Positions 35,483 to 44,018 of a stretch of 64,000 bases of DNA are shown piece by piece. Made by a program: the position numbers and the translations under genes. Where the stretch lies: the NCBI RefSeq assembly GCF_029193575.1, contig NZ_JARGCS010000043.1:62001-126000 (forward strand). The letters run 5' to 3'. Origin of the DNA: Pseudomonas entomophila. GTDB taxonomy: Bacteria; Pseudomonadota; Gammaproteobacteria; Pseudomonadales; Pseudomonadaceae. The notes under the pieces are model-generated. The model did not search any database. It had not been told where the DNA came from and was given only the letters and a program-made list of their open reading frames with translations. The number at the start of each line of letters is the position of its first letter. Within the stretch, counting starts at the first letter, position 1.

Positions 35483-37183
35483 TCATTGCGCCGCCGTCAC
35501 CGCCACGCCCTTGGCCTTGTCCGGCGTCACCACCTGGCTCAGGTCGATGTGTCGGAAATCCGGCTTGGCCCCCAGCCGGGCATTGAAACGCACGTTGAAG
35601 GTGAACGGGTCTTCGGTCGCCACATCCAGCGCCCGCCCATAAGTGGCGCTCACTCCCGCCGCGTCGTAGCCCATCAGGCGCAGCAGCGTCGGGAAGATGT
35701 TGTAGTGGCTCGAGGCATTGCGGTTCTGCGCCAGGTGCGCCCGCCAGTCCAACGCCTTGACACCCTGCCCCTGGATCACCACCAACGGCACCAGCCCCTC
35801 TTCCGGCACCGGGTCGCTGTCGCAATGGGTGTTCAACCCAGGGTTGCCACGCTCGTGCAGGTCCTGGCCGTGGTCGGAGGTGTAGATCAGCACCGCCTGG
35901 CTCAGGTCGGCCTGGGCGAACAACCGGCGGAAGAACTCACCGACGCTCCACTGCACGGTGTTGCGGTACGAGTTGCGGTACAGCACCCAGTCCTGCGAAG
36001 TGCCGTCGAAACCCTCGCGAGTGCCGGTGTCGGCGATGTCGGCGTAGTGCCCACGCGGCAGCGCCGGCTGATACGTCAGGAAGGCATCCGGATACTTGTC
36101 ATGCACGGGAAAATGCGCACCGACCTTGTTGATCACGATCAACTGTGGCTTGCCGTCCTCGAGCAGTGCCACCAGCGTGTCCAGCGCCGCCATGTCGCGC
36201 TGCACCACCGGCGTGTCGTCGAACTGCACGAACTGATCGATGTCGCGCTTTTCGGTCTCGGTCATCAGGTTCTGCAGGTTGCCGCCGGTGCGCTGGCCAT
36301 CGATGTACACGGTGCCAAGGCCCGCTTGCTTGGCGTACTGCCAGAGCGACGGCAGGGTCGAGTTGATGCGCAGATAGTCGCCGCGCGTGCCGCCGTAGCG
36401 CAGCGTGACATTGGTGTCGGCACTGCAATTGGCGATCGACACCGCATAGCCGTAGTTGACGATATCCACCCCTGGTCGGGGCTGGTTCAGGTGGCTGGTG
36501 ACCCCGGCCGGGGTGTTGAGGTCCAGGTAGTTGCCGGAGATGCTCTCGTCGATCACCAGCACGATGTCACGCGCCATGGGCGTACCGTTGCGCGCCAACG
36601 TCACCGGCTGGCGCGGGCCAACGTGGTCATGCAGCGCTTCATAGCCGAACAGGCTCAGATAGGCCAGCGGTGTGTACATCACCGGCAAGCCCCGCGCGCC
36701 CTCGCCGGCGCGCACGAACAGCACGCCGATCAACAGCAGCAGCGCCAGCACCGGCGCGGCCAGCGGCAAAGCGCGGGGCAAGCGTGGCGCGAACCCCGGG
36801 CGCAGGCCCACGCCCAGCAGCAACAGCAGGGCTTTGCCGGCGGCCAAGGTGATCGCGTAGTGATACTGCTGCAGCGCCTCTTGAATGAACCCACCGGAAT
36901 AGACCATGGACACGAATGCGCTATAGGTCAGGTAGGAATCGGTGATCCGGGTATAAGCGTCGAAGAACAGCCCGCTCAGTGCGAACGCCAGGGCCAGCGG
37001 CCAGCGCAGCCAGCCTGGGCGTATCCACGCGGCCAACAGCAGCCCTGCCACCAGCACACCGGCCACCCCCACGTAGAGCACCAGCGCCGGCGCCATGCCC
37101 AAAGCGTCTATACGTTCACGGTAATAGGCGTGAAAGCTCGCCAAGTAGAGACACAGCAACGCCAGCTTGATCCATCCGCGCAT
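35483..37183 (-). CDS. Membrane-anchored sulfatase/phosphoethanolamine-transferase-like protein
   Basis: 566 residues. The first 200 contain about five membrane segments; the rest is an alkaline-phosphatase-fold domain facing the periplasm. Metal-site segments are visible: Leu-Val-Ile-Asp-Glu-Ser-Ile-Ser-Gly-Asn near 213 and Thr-Ser-Asp-His-Gly-Gln-Asp-Leu-His near 437. Relatives transfer phosphoethanolamine or hydrolyse sulfate esters on lipids or glycans. A glycan or lipid target is likely given the polysaccharide operon next door, but the reaction is not fixed. Confidence 0.82.
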   Translation of the reverse strand: MRGWIKLALLCLYLASFHAYYRERIDALGMAPALVLYVGVAGVLVAGLLLAAWIRPGWLRWPLALAFALSGLFFDAYTRITDSYLTYSAFVSMVYSGGFIQEALQQYHYAITLAAGKALLLLLGVGLRPGFAPRLPRALPLAAPVLALLLLIGVLFVRAGEGARGLPVMYTPLAYLSLFGYEALHDHVGPRQPVTLARNGTPMARDIVLVIDESISGNYLDLNTPAGVTSHLNQPRPGVDIVNYGYAVSIANCSADTNVTLRYGGTRGDYLRINSTLPSLWQYAKQAGLGTVYIDGQRTGGNLQNLMTETEKRDIDQFVQFDDTPVVQRDMAALDTLVALLEDGKPQLIVINKVGAHFPVHDKYPDAFLTYQPALPRGHYADIADTGTREGFDGTSQDWVLYRNSYRNTVQWSVGEFFRRLFAQADLSQAVLIYTSDHGQDLHERGNPGLNTHCDSDPVPEEGLVPLVVIQGQGVKALDWRAHLAQNRNASSHYNIFPTLLRLMGYDAAGVSATYGRALDVATEDPFTFNVRFNARLGAKPDFRHIDLSQVVTPDKAKGVAVTAAQ

Positions 37184-37568
37184 GAGGGCCGCACTCCGGT
37201 CATGGATTTCTCCTCAAACCGTAGCAGCCCTGAAACAAATCACAAGGCGAGAAAGTCAATTTTCCGGCGATATCATAACGCCTTATTTTGGCGCCATTTG
37301 TGTCACTTACTTGAGACTCTCTATCGTCACCAACCCTCATTTTTCGCGGCCTCAGACCGTTCATCGGTTCACTAAACGGCCAAGTGCCAGTAGCTTTGCG
37401 CGCTAACTCACGGATTGGAAACGGGTTGATGGCCAATGGCCGTTTTGCTTAGGCGCTGTAAATGCGACGAAACATGCCATTGCTTTGACGAAAAACCGGA
37501 GGGCTGAGCTATACCGAAATCACACCACTGTTTCATCTCCCTTACTCATCCATACGAGGCACGCCGAC
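37184..37568. promoter_or_regulatory. Control region of the exopolysaccharide operon
   Basis: 385 bases between divergent genes, richer in A/T than the flanks. It probably carries the promoters of the sulfatase-like gene and of the long polysaccharide operon. A GGCCAATGGCC palindrome lies at 37431-37441. I found no sigma-54 or sigma-70 site with correct spacing and no small gene. Confidence 0.45.
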
Positions 37569-38933
37569 ATGGACGTGAGTGTTTTTGGCACCGGTTATGT
37601 GGGACTTGTACAGGCAGCCGCCCTGGCGGACGTCGGCCACCGGGTGCTGTGCGTAGATGTGGACGCCCACAAGATCAACCAGTTGCGTCAAGGCGTGCCG
37701 CCGATCAGCGAGCCGGGCCTGTCGGACCTGCTCGAAGACAACATCAAGGAAGGCCGCCTGCTGTTCAGCACCCAGGCCAGCGACGCGGTCAGCCACGCCG
37801 AGCTGATCTTCATCGCCGTCGGCACCCCGCCCGACGAGGACGGCTCGGCCGACCTGACCCACGTGCTCAACGTCACCCGGCAGATCGCCGAATTGATGAC
37901 CGCCGACCGCACGCTGATCGTCAAGTCCACTGTCCCGGTGGGCACCGCCGACCAAGTCATGGCCCTGGCGCGCGACGAACTGCACCGTCTGGGCAAGGGC
38001 CAACTCCAGGTACGCGTGGTGTCCAACCCCGAGTTTCTCAAGGAAGGCAGCGCCCTGGCCGACTGCATGCGCCCGGACCGGATCATCGTCGGCACCCTCG
38101 ACGACACCGCCCACGACCAGCTCGCCGAGCTCTACGCGCCCTTCTGCCGCAACCATGAAAAGCTCATGTTCATGGACAACCGCAGTGCCGAGCTGACCAA
38201 GTACGCCGCCAACGCCATGCTCGCCACGCGCATTAGCTTCATGAACGAACTGGCCAACCTCAGCGAGCACCTGGGCGCCGACATCGAGGCGGTGCGCCGC
38301 GGCATCGGCTCGGACCCACGTATCGGCTACCACTTCATCTACCCCGGCTGCGGCTTCGGCGGCTCGTGCTTCCCCAAGGACATCAAGGCCCTGCTGCACA
38401 CCGCCGAGCACAGCGGCATGCCGCTGCGCCTGCTGCAGAGCGTCAGCGAGGTCAACGACCAGCAGCGGCGCATCCTCTTCGCCAAGCTCAAGCAACGCCT
38501 GGGCAGCGAACTGGCCGGCAAGTCCATCGCCCTGTGGGGTCTGGCCTTCAAGCCGAACACCGACGACATGCGCGAGGCGCCCAGCCGCTACCTGATGGAA
38601 GCGCTGTGGGCCGAGGGTGCCACGGTGCGCGCCTACGACCCGGAAGCCATGGACGAATGCCGGCGCTTGTACGGCTACCGTGACGACCTGCAACTGTGCG
38701 CCACCCGCGACGACACCCTGCAAGACGCCGACGCTCTGGTGATCTGCACCGAGTGGAAGAACTTTCGCGTGGTCGACTTCTCGATGCTCGCCAGCAAGCT
38801 GCGCGAACGGGTGATCGTCGACGGTCGCAACCTCTACAACCCCGAGCAGGTCGCTGCCCATGGCCTGCTCTATAGCGGCATCGGCCTGCGCCAGGTGGTA
38901 CCGCAGGGCGGCAGCCAGGTGGGCGCGCCATGA
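37569..38933 (+). CDS. ugd: UDP-glucose 6-dehydrogenase
   Basis: 454 residues. The N-terminal NAD fold starts Gly-Thr-Gly-Tyr-Val-Gly-Leu; the catalytic cysteine is in Gly-Gly-Ser-Cys-Phe-Pro-Lys-Asp near residue 262, and Trp-Gly-Leu-Ala-Phe-Lys-Pro-Asn-Thr-Asp-Asp begins the C-terminal domain. It oxidises UDP-glucose to UDP-glucuronate. First gene of the polysaccharide operon; the ATG at 37569 starts the NAD fold. It overlaps the epimerase start by 4 bases, supplying its substrate. Confidence 0.95.
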   Translation: MDVSVFGTGYVGLVQAAALADVGHRVLCVDVDAHKINQLRQGVPPISEPGLSDLLEDNIKEGRLLFSTQASDAVSHAELIFIAVGTPPDEDGSADLTHVLNVTRQIAELMTADRTLIVKSTVPVGTADQVMALARDELHRLGKGQLQVRVVSNPEFLKEGSALADCMRPDRIIVGTLDDTAHDQLAELYAPFCRNHEKLMFMDNRSAELTKYAANAMLATRISFMNELANLSEHLGADIEAVRRGIGSDPRIGYHFIYPGCGFGGSCFPKDIKALLHTAEHSGMPLRLLQSVSEVNDQQRRILFAKLKQRLGSELAGKSIALWGLAFKPNTDDMREAPSRYLMEALWAEGATVRAYDPEAMDECRRLYGYRDDLQLCATRDDTLQDADALVICTEWKNFRVVDFSMLASKLRERVIVDGRNLYNPEQVAAHGLLYSGIGLRQVVPQGGSQVGAP

Positions 38934-39994
38934 AGGTGCTGGTCACCGGCGCGGCCGGCTTCGTCGGTGCCCATACCTGCCTGCGGCTGCTGCGCGACGG
39001 CCATCAGGTGCTGGGCCTGGACAACTTCAACGACTACTACGACCCGGCCCTCAAGCACGACCGTGTGCTCTGGGTGCGTCAGCAGGCCGGCGACTTCGAC
39101 CTGCACAAGCTCGACCTCGGCGACCGCGACGGCATGGCCCGGCTGTTCGCCATGGAGCGCCCTGAGGTGGTGGTGCACCTGGCGGCCCAGGCCGGGGTGC
39201 GCTACTCGCTGCAAAACCCCCAGGCGTACCTGGACAGCAACCTGGCGGGCTTCCTCAACATTCTCGAAGGCTGCCGTCGCCACCCGGTGCAGCACTTGCT
39301 GTACGCCTCCTCCAGCTCGGTGTACGGCGCCAACCAGCGCACCCCCTACCGGGTGCAGGACGCCGTCGACCACCCGCTGTCGCTGTACGCCGCCACCAAG
39401 AAGGCCAACGAGGCCATGGCCCACAGCTACAGCCACCTGTTCGGCATTCCCTGCAGCGGCCTGCGTTTCTTCACCGTGTACGGCCCCTGGGGACGCCCGG
39501 ACATGTCGCCGATGCAGTTCGCCCGGGCGATCAGCGAGGGCCGCCCGATCCAGCTGTTCAACCATGGCCGGCACCAGCGTGATTTCACCTACATCGACGA
39601 CATCGTCGAAAGCCTGGTGCGGCTGATTCCCAATCCACCACTGGCCAACCCCGGCTGGAACGCCAACCTGCCGGACCCGGCCAGCAGTCACGCGCCGTGG
39701 CGGCTGTTCAACATCGGCGGGCAACGCCCAGTGGAACTGCTCGACTACCTGGCGCTGCTGGAGAAGCACCTGCAACGCAACGCCGTGATCGAGCTGTTGC
39801 CGCTGCAACCGGGCGACGTGCTGGCGACCTGCGCCGATGCCAGCGCCCTGGCTCAGGTGACCGGCTTTACCCCACAGGTTTCACTCGATGAAGGACTCAG
39901 GCGGTTCATCGCCTGGTTCAAGGGCTACTACGCGAATACCGCCGCACAGGCGCACCCCGCGGGCGAGCCGTCGGATCAACGGAGGGTGGTATGA
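38930..39994 (+). CDS. UDP-glucuronate 4-epimerase
   Basis: 354 residues, extended short-chain dehydrogenase fold. NAD motif Gly-Ala-Ala-Gly-Phe-Val-Gly near residue 7, Ser-Ser-Ser-Val-Tyr-Gly near 125 and catalytic Tyr-Ala-Ala-Thr-Lys near 152. The Asp-Asn-Phe-Asn-Asp-Tyr-Tyr-Asp segment is typical of enzymes that make UDP-galacturonate from UDP-glucuronate. Coupled by ATGA overlaps on both sides. Uronic acid in the polymer is therefore likely. Confidence 0.9.
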   Translation: MKVLVTGAAGFVGAHTCLRLLRDGHQVLGLDNFNDYYDPALKHDRVLWVRQQAGDFDLHKLDLGDRDGMARLFAMERPEVVVHLAAQAGVRYSLQNPQAYLDSNLAGFLNILEGCRRHPVQHLLYASSSSVYGANQRTPYRVQDAVDHPLSLYAATKKANEAMAHSYSHLFGIPCSGLRFFTVYGPWGRPDMSPMQFARAISEGRPIQLFNHGRHQRDFTYIDDIVESLVRLIPNPPLANPGWNANLPDPASSHAPWRLFNIGGQRPVELLDYLALLEKHLQRNAVIELLPLQPGDVLATCADASALAQVTGFTPQVSLDEGLRRFIAWFKGYYANTAAQAHPAGEPSDQRRVV

Positions 39995-40737
39995 CAGGAC
40001 AACCGAAAAGCGCCCAGCTGCAGGCGCTGTACCAGGACAAACGCATGGACCCGGTGCATCGCCAACGCATCGACGCGGCCATCCACATGCAGGGCCGTGG
40101 CTGGATCACCGGCCGCGCCGGTGGCCGGCCCTGGACACTGTCACGGACCAACCGCGTGCTGTCGTGCATCGCCGCCCTGGGCCTGCTGGCCGTGATCTCA
40201 CCCTTGTTCCTGGTGCTGGCGGCGCTGATCAAGCAAGGCAGCCCGGGCCCGGTGTTCTTCATCCAGAAGCGCACCGGCTACCGTGGCCGCGCCTTCGGCA
40301 TGTTCAAGTTCCGCACCATGGTCGCCAACGCCGAGGCGCTGAAGGACTCGGTGCGCCACCTGAACAAGCACGGCGCCGACTCGATCGACTTCAAGATCGA
40401 CAAGGACCCGCGCATCACCTCGGTGGGCGGCTGGCTGCGCCGCAGCAGCCTGGACGAGTTGCCCAACCTGATCAACGTGGTCATCGGCGATATGCGCCTG
40501 GTCGGTCCGCGCCCCACCTCGTTCAACGCCTATCGCTACAAAGACAACCACCTCGCCCGGTTGTCGATCCACCCCGGCATGACCGGCCTCTGGCAGATCT
40601 CCGGGCGCAGCAACATCGACTTCGACCAGCGCGTCGAGCTCGACCTGAGCTACATCAACGAACAGAGCCTGCTGCTGGATCTGAAGATCCTGCTCAAGAC
40701 CCCGTTCAAGGTTTTCACTGGCCACGGAGCAAGTTGA
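39991..40737 (+). CDS. Initiating undecaprenyl-phosphate sugar transferase
   Basis: 248 residues with one membrane helix (about 52-75) followed by a cytoplasmic catalytic domain: Phe-Lys-Phe-Arg-Thr-Met near 107, Asp-Glu-Leu-Pro-Asn near 155 and Val-Gly-Pro-Arg-Pro near 172. It belongs to the WcaJ/EpsE type but lacks the extra N-terminal membrane domain of long forms. It transfers the first sugar-1-phosphate to undecaprenyl phosphate, starting each repeat unit. ATGA overlap with the epimerase. Confidence 0.93.
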   Translation: MTGQPKSAQLQALYQDKRMDPVHRQRIDAAIHMQGRGWITGRAGGRPWTLSRTNRVLSCIAALGLLAVISPLFLVLAALIKQGSPGPVFFIQKRTGYRGRAFGMFKFRTMVANAEALKDSVRHLNKHGADSIDFKIDKDPRITSVGGWLRRSSLDELPNLINVVIGDMRLVGPRPTSFNAYRYKDNHLARLSIHPGMTGLWQISGRSNIDFDQRVELDLSYINEQSLLLDLKILLKTPFKVFTGHGAS

Positions 40738-40738
40738 G

Positions 40739-41386
40739 ATGGACGGTTCTACTTCGAGAAGCCTGAGTATCGCCACCCCGAGCGAGACCAACCTGACCGC
40801 CACTGTCCTCGACCTCGACCAGCGCACCCTGCTGCTGACCGCGGCCAACACCGGCACTGGCACCAGCACCAGCGCCCTGGCCTTCGCCAGCCAACTGGCC
40901 TTGATGAGTGCCGGCGCCGTGCTGCTGATCGACGGCAGCGCCAGTGCCGGCGGGCTCAGCCAGCAATTGGGGTTGAACAAGCTGCGCGGCTACAGCGACC
41001 TGCTGTTCGACCAGGACACCCCACCGTTGGCCCAGGACTGCGTGGTGCGCTTGTCCGACCAGCCGTTCGACATCCTCCCCGCCGGCACCTGGAAGCGCGG
41101 CCGCGACCGCCTGGACCCCGAGCGCCTGCGTATCTTGCTGAACCAGTACGCGGCCCACTACCGCTTCGTGGTGATCGACGGCGAGGCGATCTACGCCAGC
41201 GCCGACAGCCTGGTGATCGGCACCCTGGTCGACGGTGTGATCCTGGTGGTGTGCGCCGAGGAGACCCGCTGGGAAGTGGCCCAGGCCGCGGCCCAGCGCC
41301 TGACCCAGGCCGGCGCGCGGCTGATCGGCAGCGTGTTCAACAAGCGCAAGTACTACATGCCCAAGTGGCTGTACGACAACCTCTGA
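40739..41386 (+). CDS. CpsD/CapB-like protein with degenerate P-loop
   Basis: 215 residues with the fold pattern of the cytoplasmic ATPase half of bacterial tyrosine autokinases. The P-loop, normally Gly-x-Gly-Lys-Ser, reads Gly-Thr-Gly-Thr-Ser at 39-43, so the invariant lysine is replaced by Thr42. The Walker A' and B positions (Leu-Leu-Ile-Asp-Gly and Val-Val-Ile-Asp-Gly) are also altered. Three Tyr remain in the last 12 residues. It is probably unable to phosphorylate and may instead control the chain-length protein by contact. Confidence 0.82.
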   Translation: MDGSTSRSLSIATPSETNLTATVLDLDQRTLLLTAANTGTGTSTSALAFASQLALMSAGAVLLIDGSASAGGLSQQLGLNKLRGYSDLLFDQDTPPLAQDCVVRLSDQPFDILPAGTWKRGRDRLDPERLRILLNQYAAHYRFVVIDGEAIYASADSLVIGTLVDGVILVVCAEETRWEVAQAAAQRLTQAGARLIGSVFNKRKYYMPKWLYDNL

Positions 41387-41399
41387 GAGGATGCACAGG

Positions 41400-42428
41400 A
41401 TGAACGCCATGAGAGTCCCATCGATTGCCCTGTGCGTGCTGGCCCTGGCCGGCTGCGCCAGCCAGCAGAACCGCGAGATGCCGGTCTCGATCCTCACCGC
41501 GCCGGCGGCGGAAAGCCAGGCCACCGAAGTCGCCCGCCGCGAGCAGGTGCTGCGCCCACAGGACGTGCTGGAGGTGATCTTCCACGTCAGCAACCGTTCC
41601 GCCGGGGTCTATCGGATCCAGTCCGGCGACACCCTGGACCTGAACTTCATGGCCGCCAGCGGCCTGAACGGCCAGCAACTGGTGCAACCTGACGGCACCA
41701 TCACCCTGCCCAGCACCAACGCCGCGGTGCGCGTCGAGGGGATGACCCCAAGCGAAGCGGAAGGTGCGATTCGCCGGGCCTACAACGACAAGCGCGTGTT
41801 CAAGCCCAACCGCGACCAGGTCACCGTGCGGGTGCTGAGCCCGATGACCGACGAGGTCAACCTGAAAAACGCCCTGAGCCACCCCGGCACTGGCATGAGC
41901 CGCGACATCACCGTGGGTAACGACGGCCGCGCGACCTTCCCGGAAATCGGCTCGGTGCCGCTGCAAGGCATGACCGTCAACCAACTGCGCGACTACCTCA
42001 ACGAGCGCTACGCCACCCTGCCGGGGCGCATGAGCGTGGACGTGCTGCTCAAGTCCACCGCCGCCAATGAGATCTACGTGCTTGGCGAGGTCGGCCAGCC
42101 CGGTGCTTTCCAGATCCGTCGCCCGGTCTCGGTGCTCGAAGCGCTGACCCTGGCACGCGGCCCAACCCTGAAGGCCAAGCTCGGCTCGGTGGTGATCATG
42201 CGCCGTGAAGGCAACGTGGTGCACGCGGTCAACTACAACGTCGACCAGGCGTTGTCCGGCGGCACCCAGAAACTCGCCTACCTGCAGCCCGAAGACATGC
42301 TCTACGTGCCCAAGACCAAACTGGCCAGCGCCGCCGAGCTGTCCCGGCAACTGGCCGACGTGGTGCTGTTCCAGGGCTTTGGCTTCAGCTTCAGCTACCG
42401 CGTCGACAACAAAGAAAGCAACGACTGA
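41400..42428 (+). CDS. Outer-membrane polysaccharide export lipoprotein, Wza-like
   Basis: 342 residues with a lipobox Leu-Ala-Gly-Cys (Cys at 18). An N-terminal polysaccharide-export domain follows (Leu-Arg-Pro-Gln-Asp-Val-Leu-Glu-Val near 50), then SLBB-type repeats (Val-Leu-Gly-Glu-Val-Gly-Gln-Pro-Gly-Ala-Phe near 228). It forms the export pore. GAGAGG lies 9 bases before the ATG at 41400; ATGs at 41391 and 41409 are alternatives. Confidence 0.9.
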   Translation: MNAMRVPSIALCVLALAGCASQQNREMPVSILTAPAAESQATEVARREQVLRPQDVLEVIFHVSNRSAGVYRIQSGDTLDLNFMAASGLNGQQLVQPDGTITLPSTNAAVRVEGMTPSEAEGAIRRAYNDKRVFKPNRDQVTVRVLSPMTDEVNLKNALSHPGTGMSRDITVGNDGRATFPEIGSVPLQGMTVNQLRDYLNERYATLPGRMSVDVLLKSTAANEIYVLGEVGQPGAFQIRRPVSVLEALTLARGPTLKAKLGSVVIMRREGNVVHAVNYNVDQALSGGTQKLAYLQPEDMLYVPKTKLASAAELSRQLADVVLFQGFGFSFSYRVDNKESND

Positions 42429-42443
42429 CCGGGGGGACGGACC

Positions 42444-44018
42444 ATGACTACGCAACCGAAAGAAAACTATGTGCATGAGTTCTTCCGCATCTTCTTCGCC
42501 AACCGTCAGCTGGTGAAACGGGTGTTCCTGGTGTTCGCCGTGATCGCCCTGCTGCTGCCGCTGGTGCTGCGCCAGAGCTTCGACATCACCGCCGAAGTGA
42601 TCGTGCAGTCCAAGAAGCTGTCGCAGAGCGACACCAGCTCTGCCCTGGCCCAGCAAGCCGACCAGTTCATCCCGCCATCGCTGGCCGACATGGAGACCGA
42701 GAGCAACATCCTGCGCTCGCCGACCTTGATCCGCCAGACCATCGACCAGTTGCGCAGCGAAGGTCACTACCAGGAAGAGCCCGGGCTGCTGCAACGCACC
42801 GTGCTGACCCCGCTGCGCAAAGACCTGATCGAGCCGCTGCGCAAGGCCTTGGGCAGCCAGACCGTCGAAGGCCGCGACACCGAACTGGACACCCTGACCG
42901 ACGAGGCGATCAAGGAGCTGACCGTCGAGACCCTGCCCGGCTCGAACGTCATCTCGATCAGCTACAGCGCCCAGGACCCCAAGCTCGGCACCCTGTTCGT
43001 CTCGCGCCTGCTGGACAACTTCCTGAAGAACCGCCAGGACCTGCAGTCCAACGAGCTGCCCGAAGCCTTCTACGAGCAGAAGAAGCTGCACTACCAGGCT
43101 CGCCTGGGCGACCTGGAGAGCCAGCGCCTGGGGCTGCTCACCGCGATCGGCTCGTCCGACCCGAAAGAAGAGATCACCTTCCGCCTCAACGCGATCAACA
43201 CCGAGGAGCAGGCCCTGAACCTGCAACGCGACCGCCAGTTGCAGAACCAGCAGTGGCTGGACTACCTGCGCAGCAGCCTGAGCGCGGCCAGCAAGGCGAA
43301 GATGGCCGACTACGCCTTCCCCTACACCTTCACCACCACGGTCGACAACGTCGCCTTCGAGGACCGCGAGATCAAGCAGCTCGGCGAACAACTGACCACC
43401 CAGCTGGCGCGCTACAACGGTGACGCCACGGTGTTCCAGCCCGGTGCCGAACAGATGGTCATGGCCCGCCAGCAAATCGCCCAGTTGCGCGCGCAGTTCC
43501 TCAAGATCGTCGAGAACCGCATCCGTGAGCGCCAGCAGGACCTGGCCGTGACCCAGCAGGTGATCGAGCAGAAGACCCAGCGCATCGCCGAGTACAAGCA
43601 ACGCATCACCCAACTGCGCGAGACCCAGAGCAAGACCCGCCAGCTGGACACCGAGATCGACGCCCTGCACAAGGCCTTCTCCACCTACGCCCAGCGCTAC
43701 GAGGAAAGCCGTGGCCAGGGCCTGCTCGATGGCAGCCAGTCCAACGCACGGATCCTCAGCGCGCCGTATGAACCCGCCACCGCGGCCTTCCCCAAACCCG
43801 GCCTGATCATTCCGTTCGGCCTGGTGACCGGGCTGCTGCTGGCGATCGCTATCGTGTATGTGAAGGAGTTCTTCGACCACCGCTTCAAACACCCGGCGCA
43901 AATCAGCCACGAGCTCGGCCTGCCGGTGCTGCTGGTGCTCAACGACCAGACCCCGGCGCTGCCCAACCCGCACAGGAGTTGGTCGCCCTCGCGCCTGTGG
44001 CATTGGGTGCGCAATTGA
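42444..44018 (+). CDS. Chain-length determinant/co-polymerase, GumC-like without kinase domain
   Basis: 524 residues. Two membrane helices (about 27-47 and 452-470) flank a large periplasmic region with long coiled coil (about 200-420), and a Pro-rich segment precedes the second helix. This is the Wzz/Wzc co-polymerase part without the cytoplasmic kinase, which appears split off as the CpsD-like gene two genes upstream. It controls polymer length and links to the export pore. Confidence 0.9.
   Translation: MTTQPKENYVHEFFRIFFANRQLVKRVFLVFAVIALLLPLVLRQSFDITAEVIVQSKKLSQSDTSSALAQQADQFIPPSLADMETESNILRSPTLIRQTIDQLRSEGHYQEEPGLLQRTVLTPLRKDLIEPLRKALGSQTVEGRDTELDTLTDEAIKELTVETLPGSNVISISYSAQDPKLGTLFVSRLLDNFLKNRQDLQSNELPEAFYEQKKLHYQARLGDLESQRLGLLTAIGSSDPKEEITFRLNAINTEEQALNLQRDRQLQNQQWLDYLRSSLSAASKAKMADYAFPYTFTTTVDNVAFEDREIKQLGEQLTTQLARYNGDATVFQPGAEQMVMARQQIAQLRAQFLKIVENRIRERQQDLAVTQQVIEQKTQRIAEYKQRITQLRETQSKTRQLDTEIDALHKAFSTYAQRYEESRGQGLLDGSQSNARILSAPYEPATAAFPKPGLIIPFGLVTGLLLAIAIVYVKEFFDHRFKHPAQISHELGLPVLLVLNDQTPALPNPHRSWSPSRLWHWVRN

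Noticed and set aside
34556-37375. 939-residue open frame on the plus strand
   Set aside because: Antisense to the winged-helix regulator and sulfatase-like gene; composition typical of a mirror frame.
37431-37441. GGCCAATGGCC palindrome before the polysaccharide operon as an operator
   Set aside because: It is only 5 bases per arm and expected by chance in GC-rich DNA; no regulator known to me binds it.
41337-44003. 888-residue open frame on the minus strand
   Set aside because: Mirror frame of the export lipoprotein and co-polymerase genes, with no recognisable domain.
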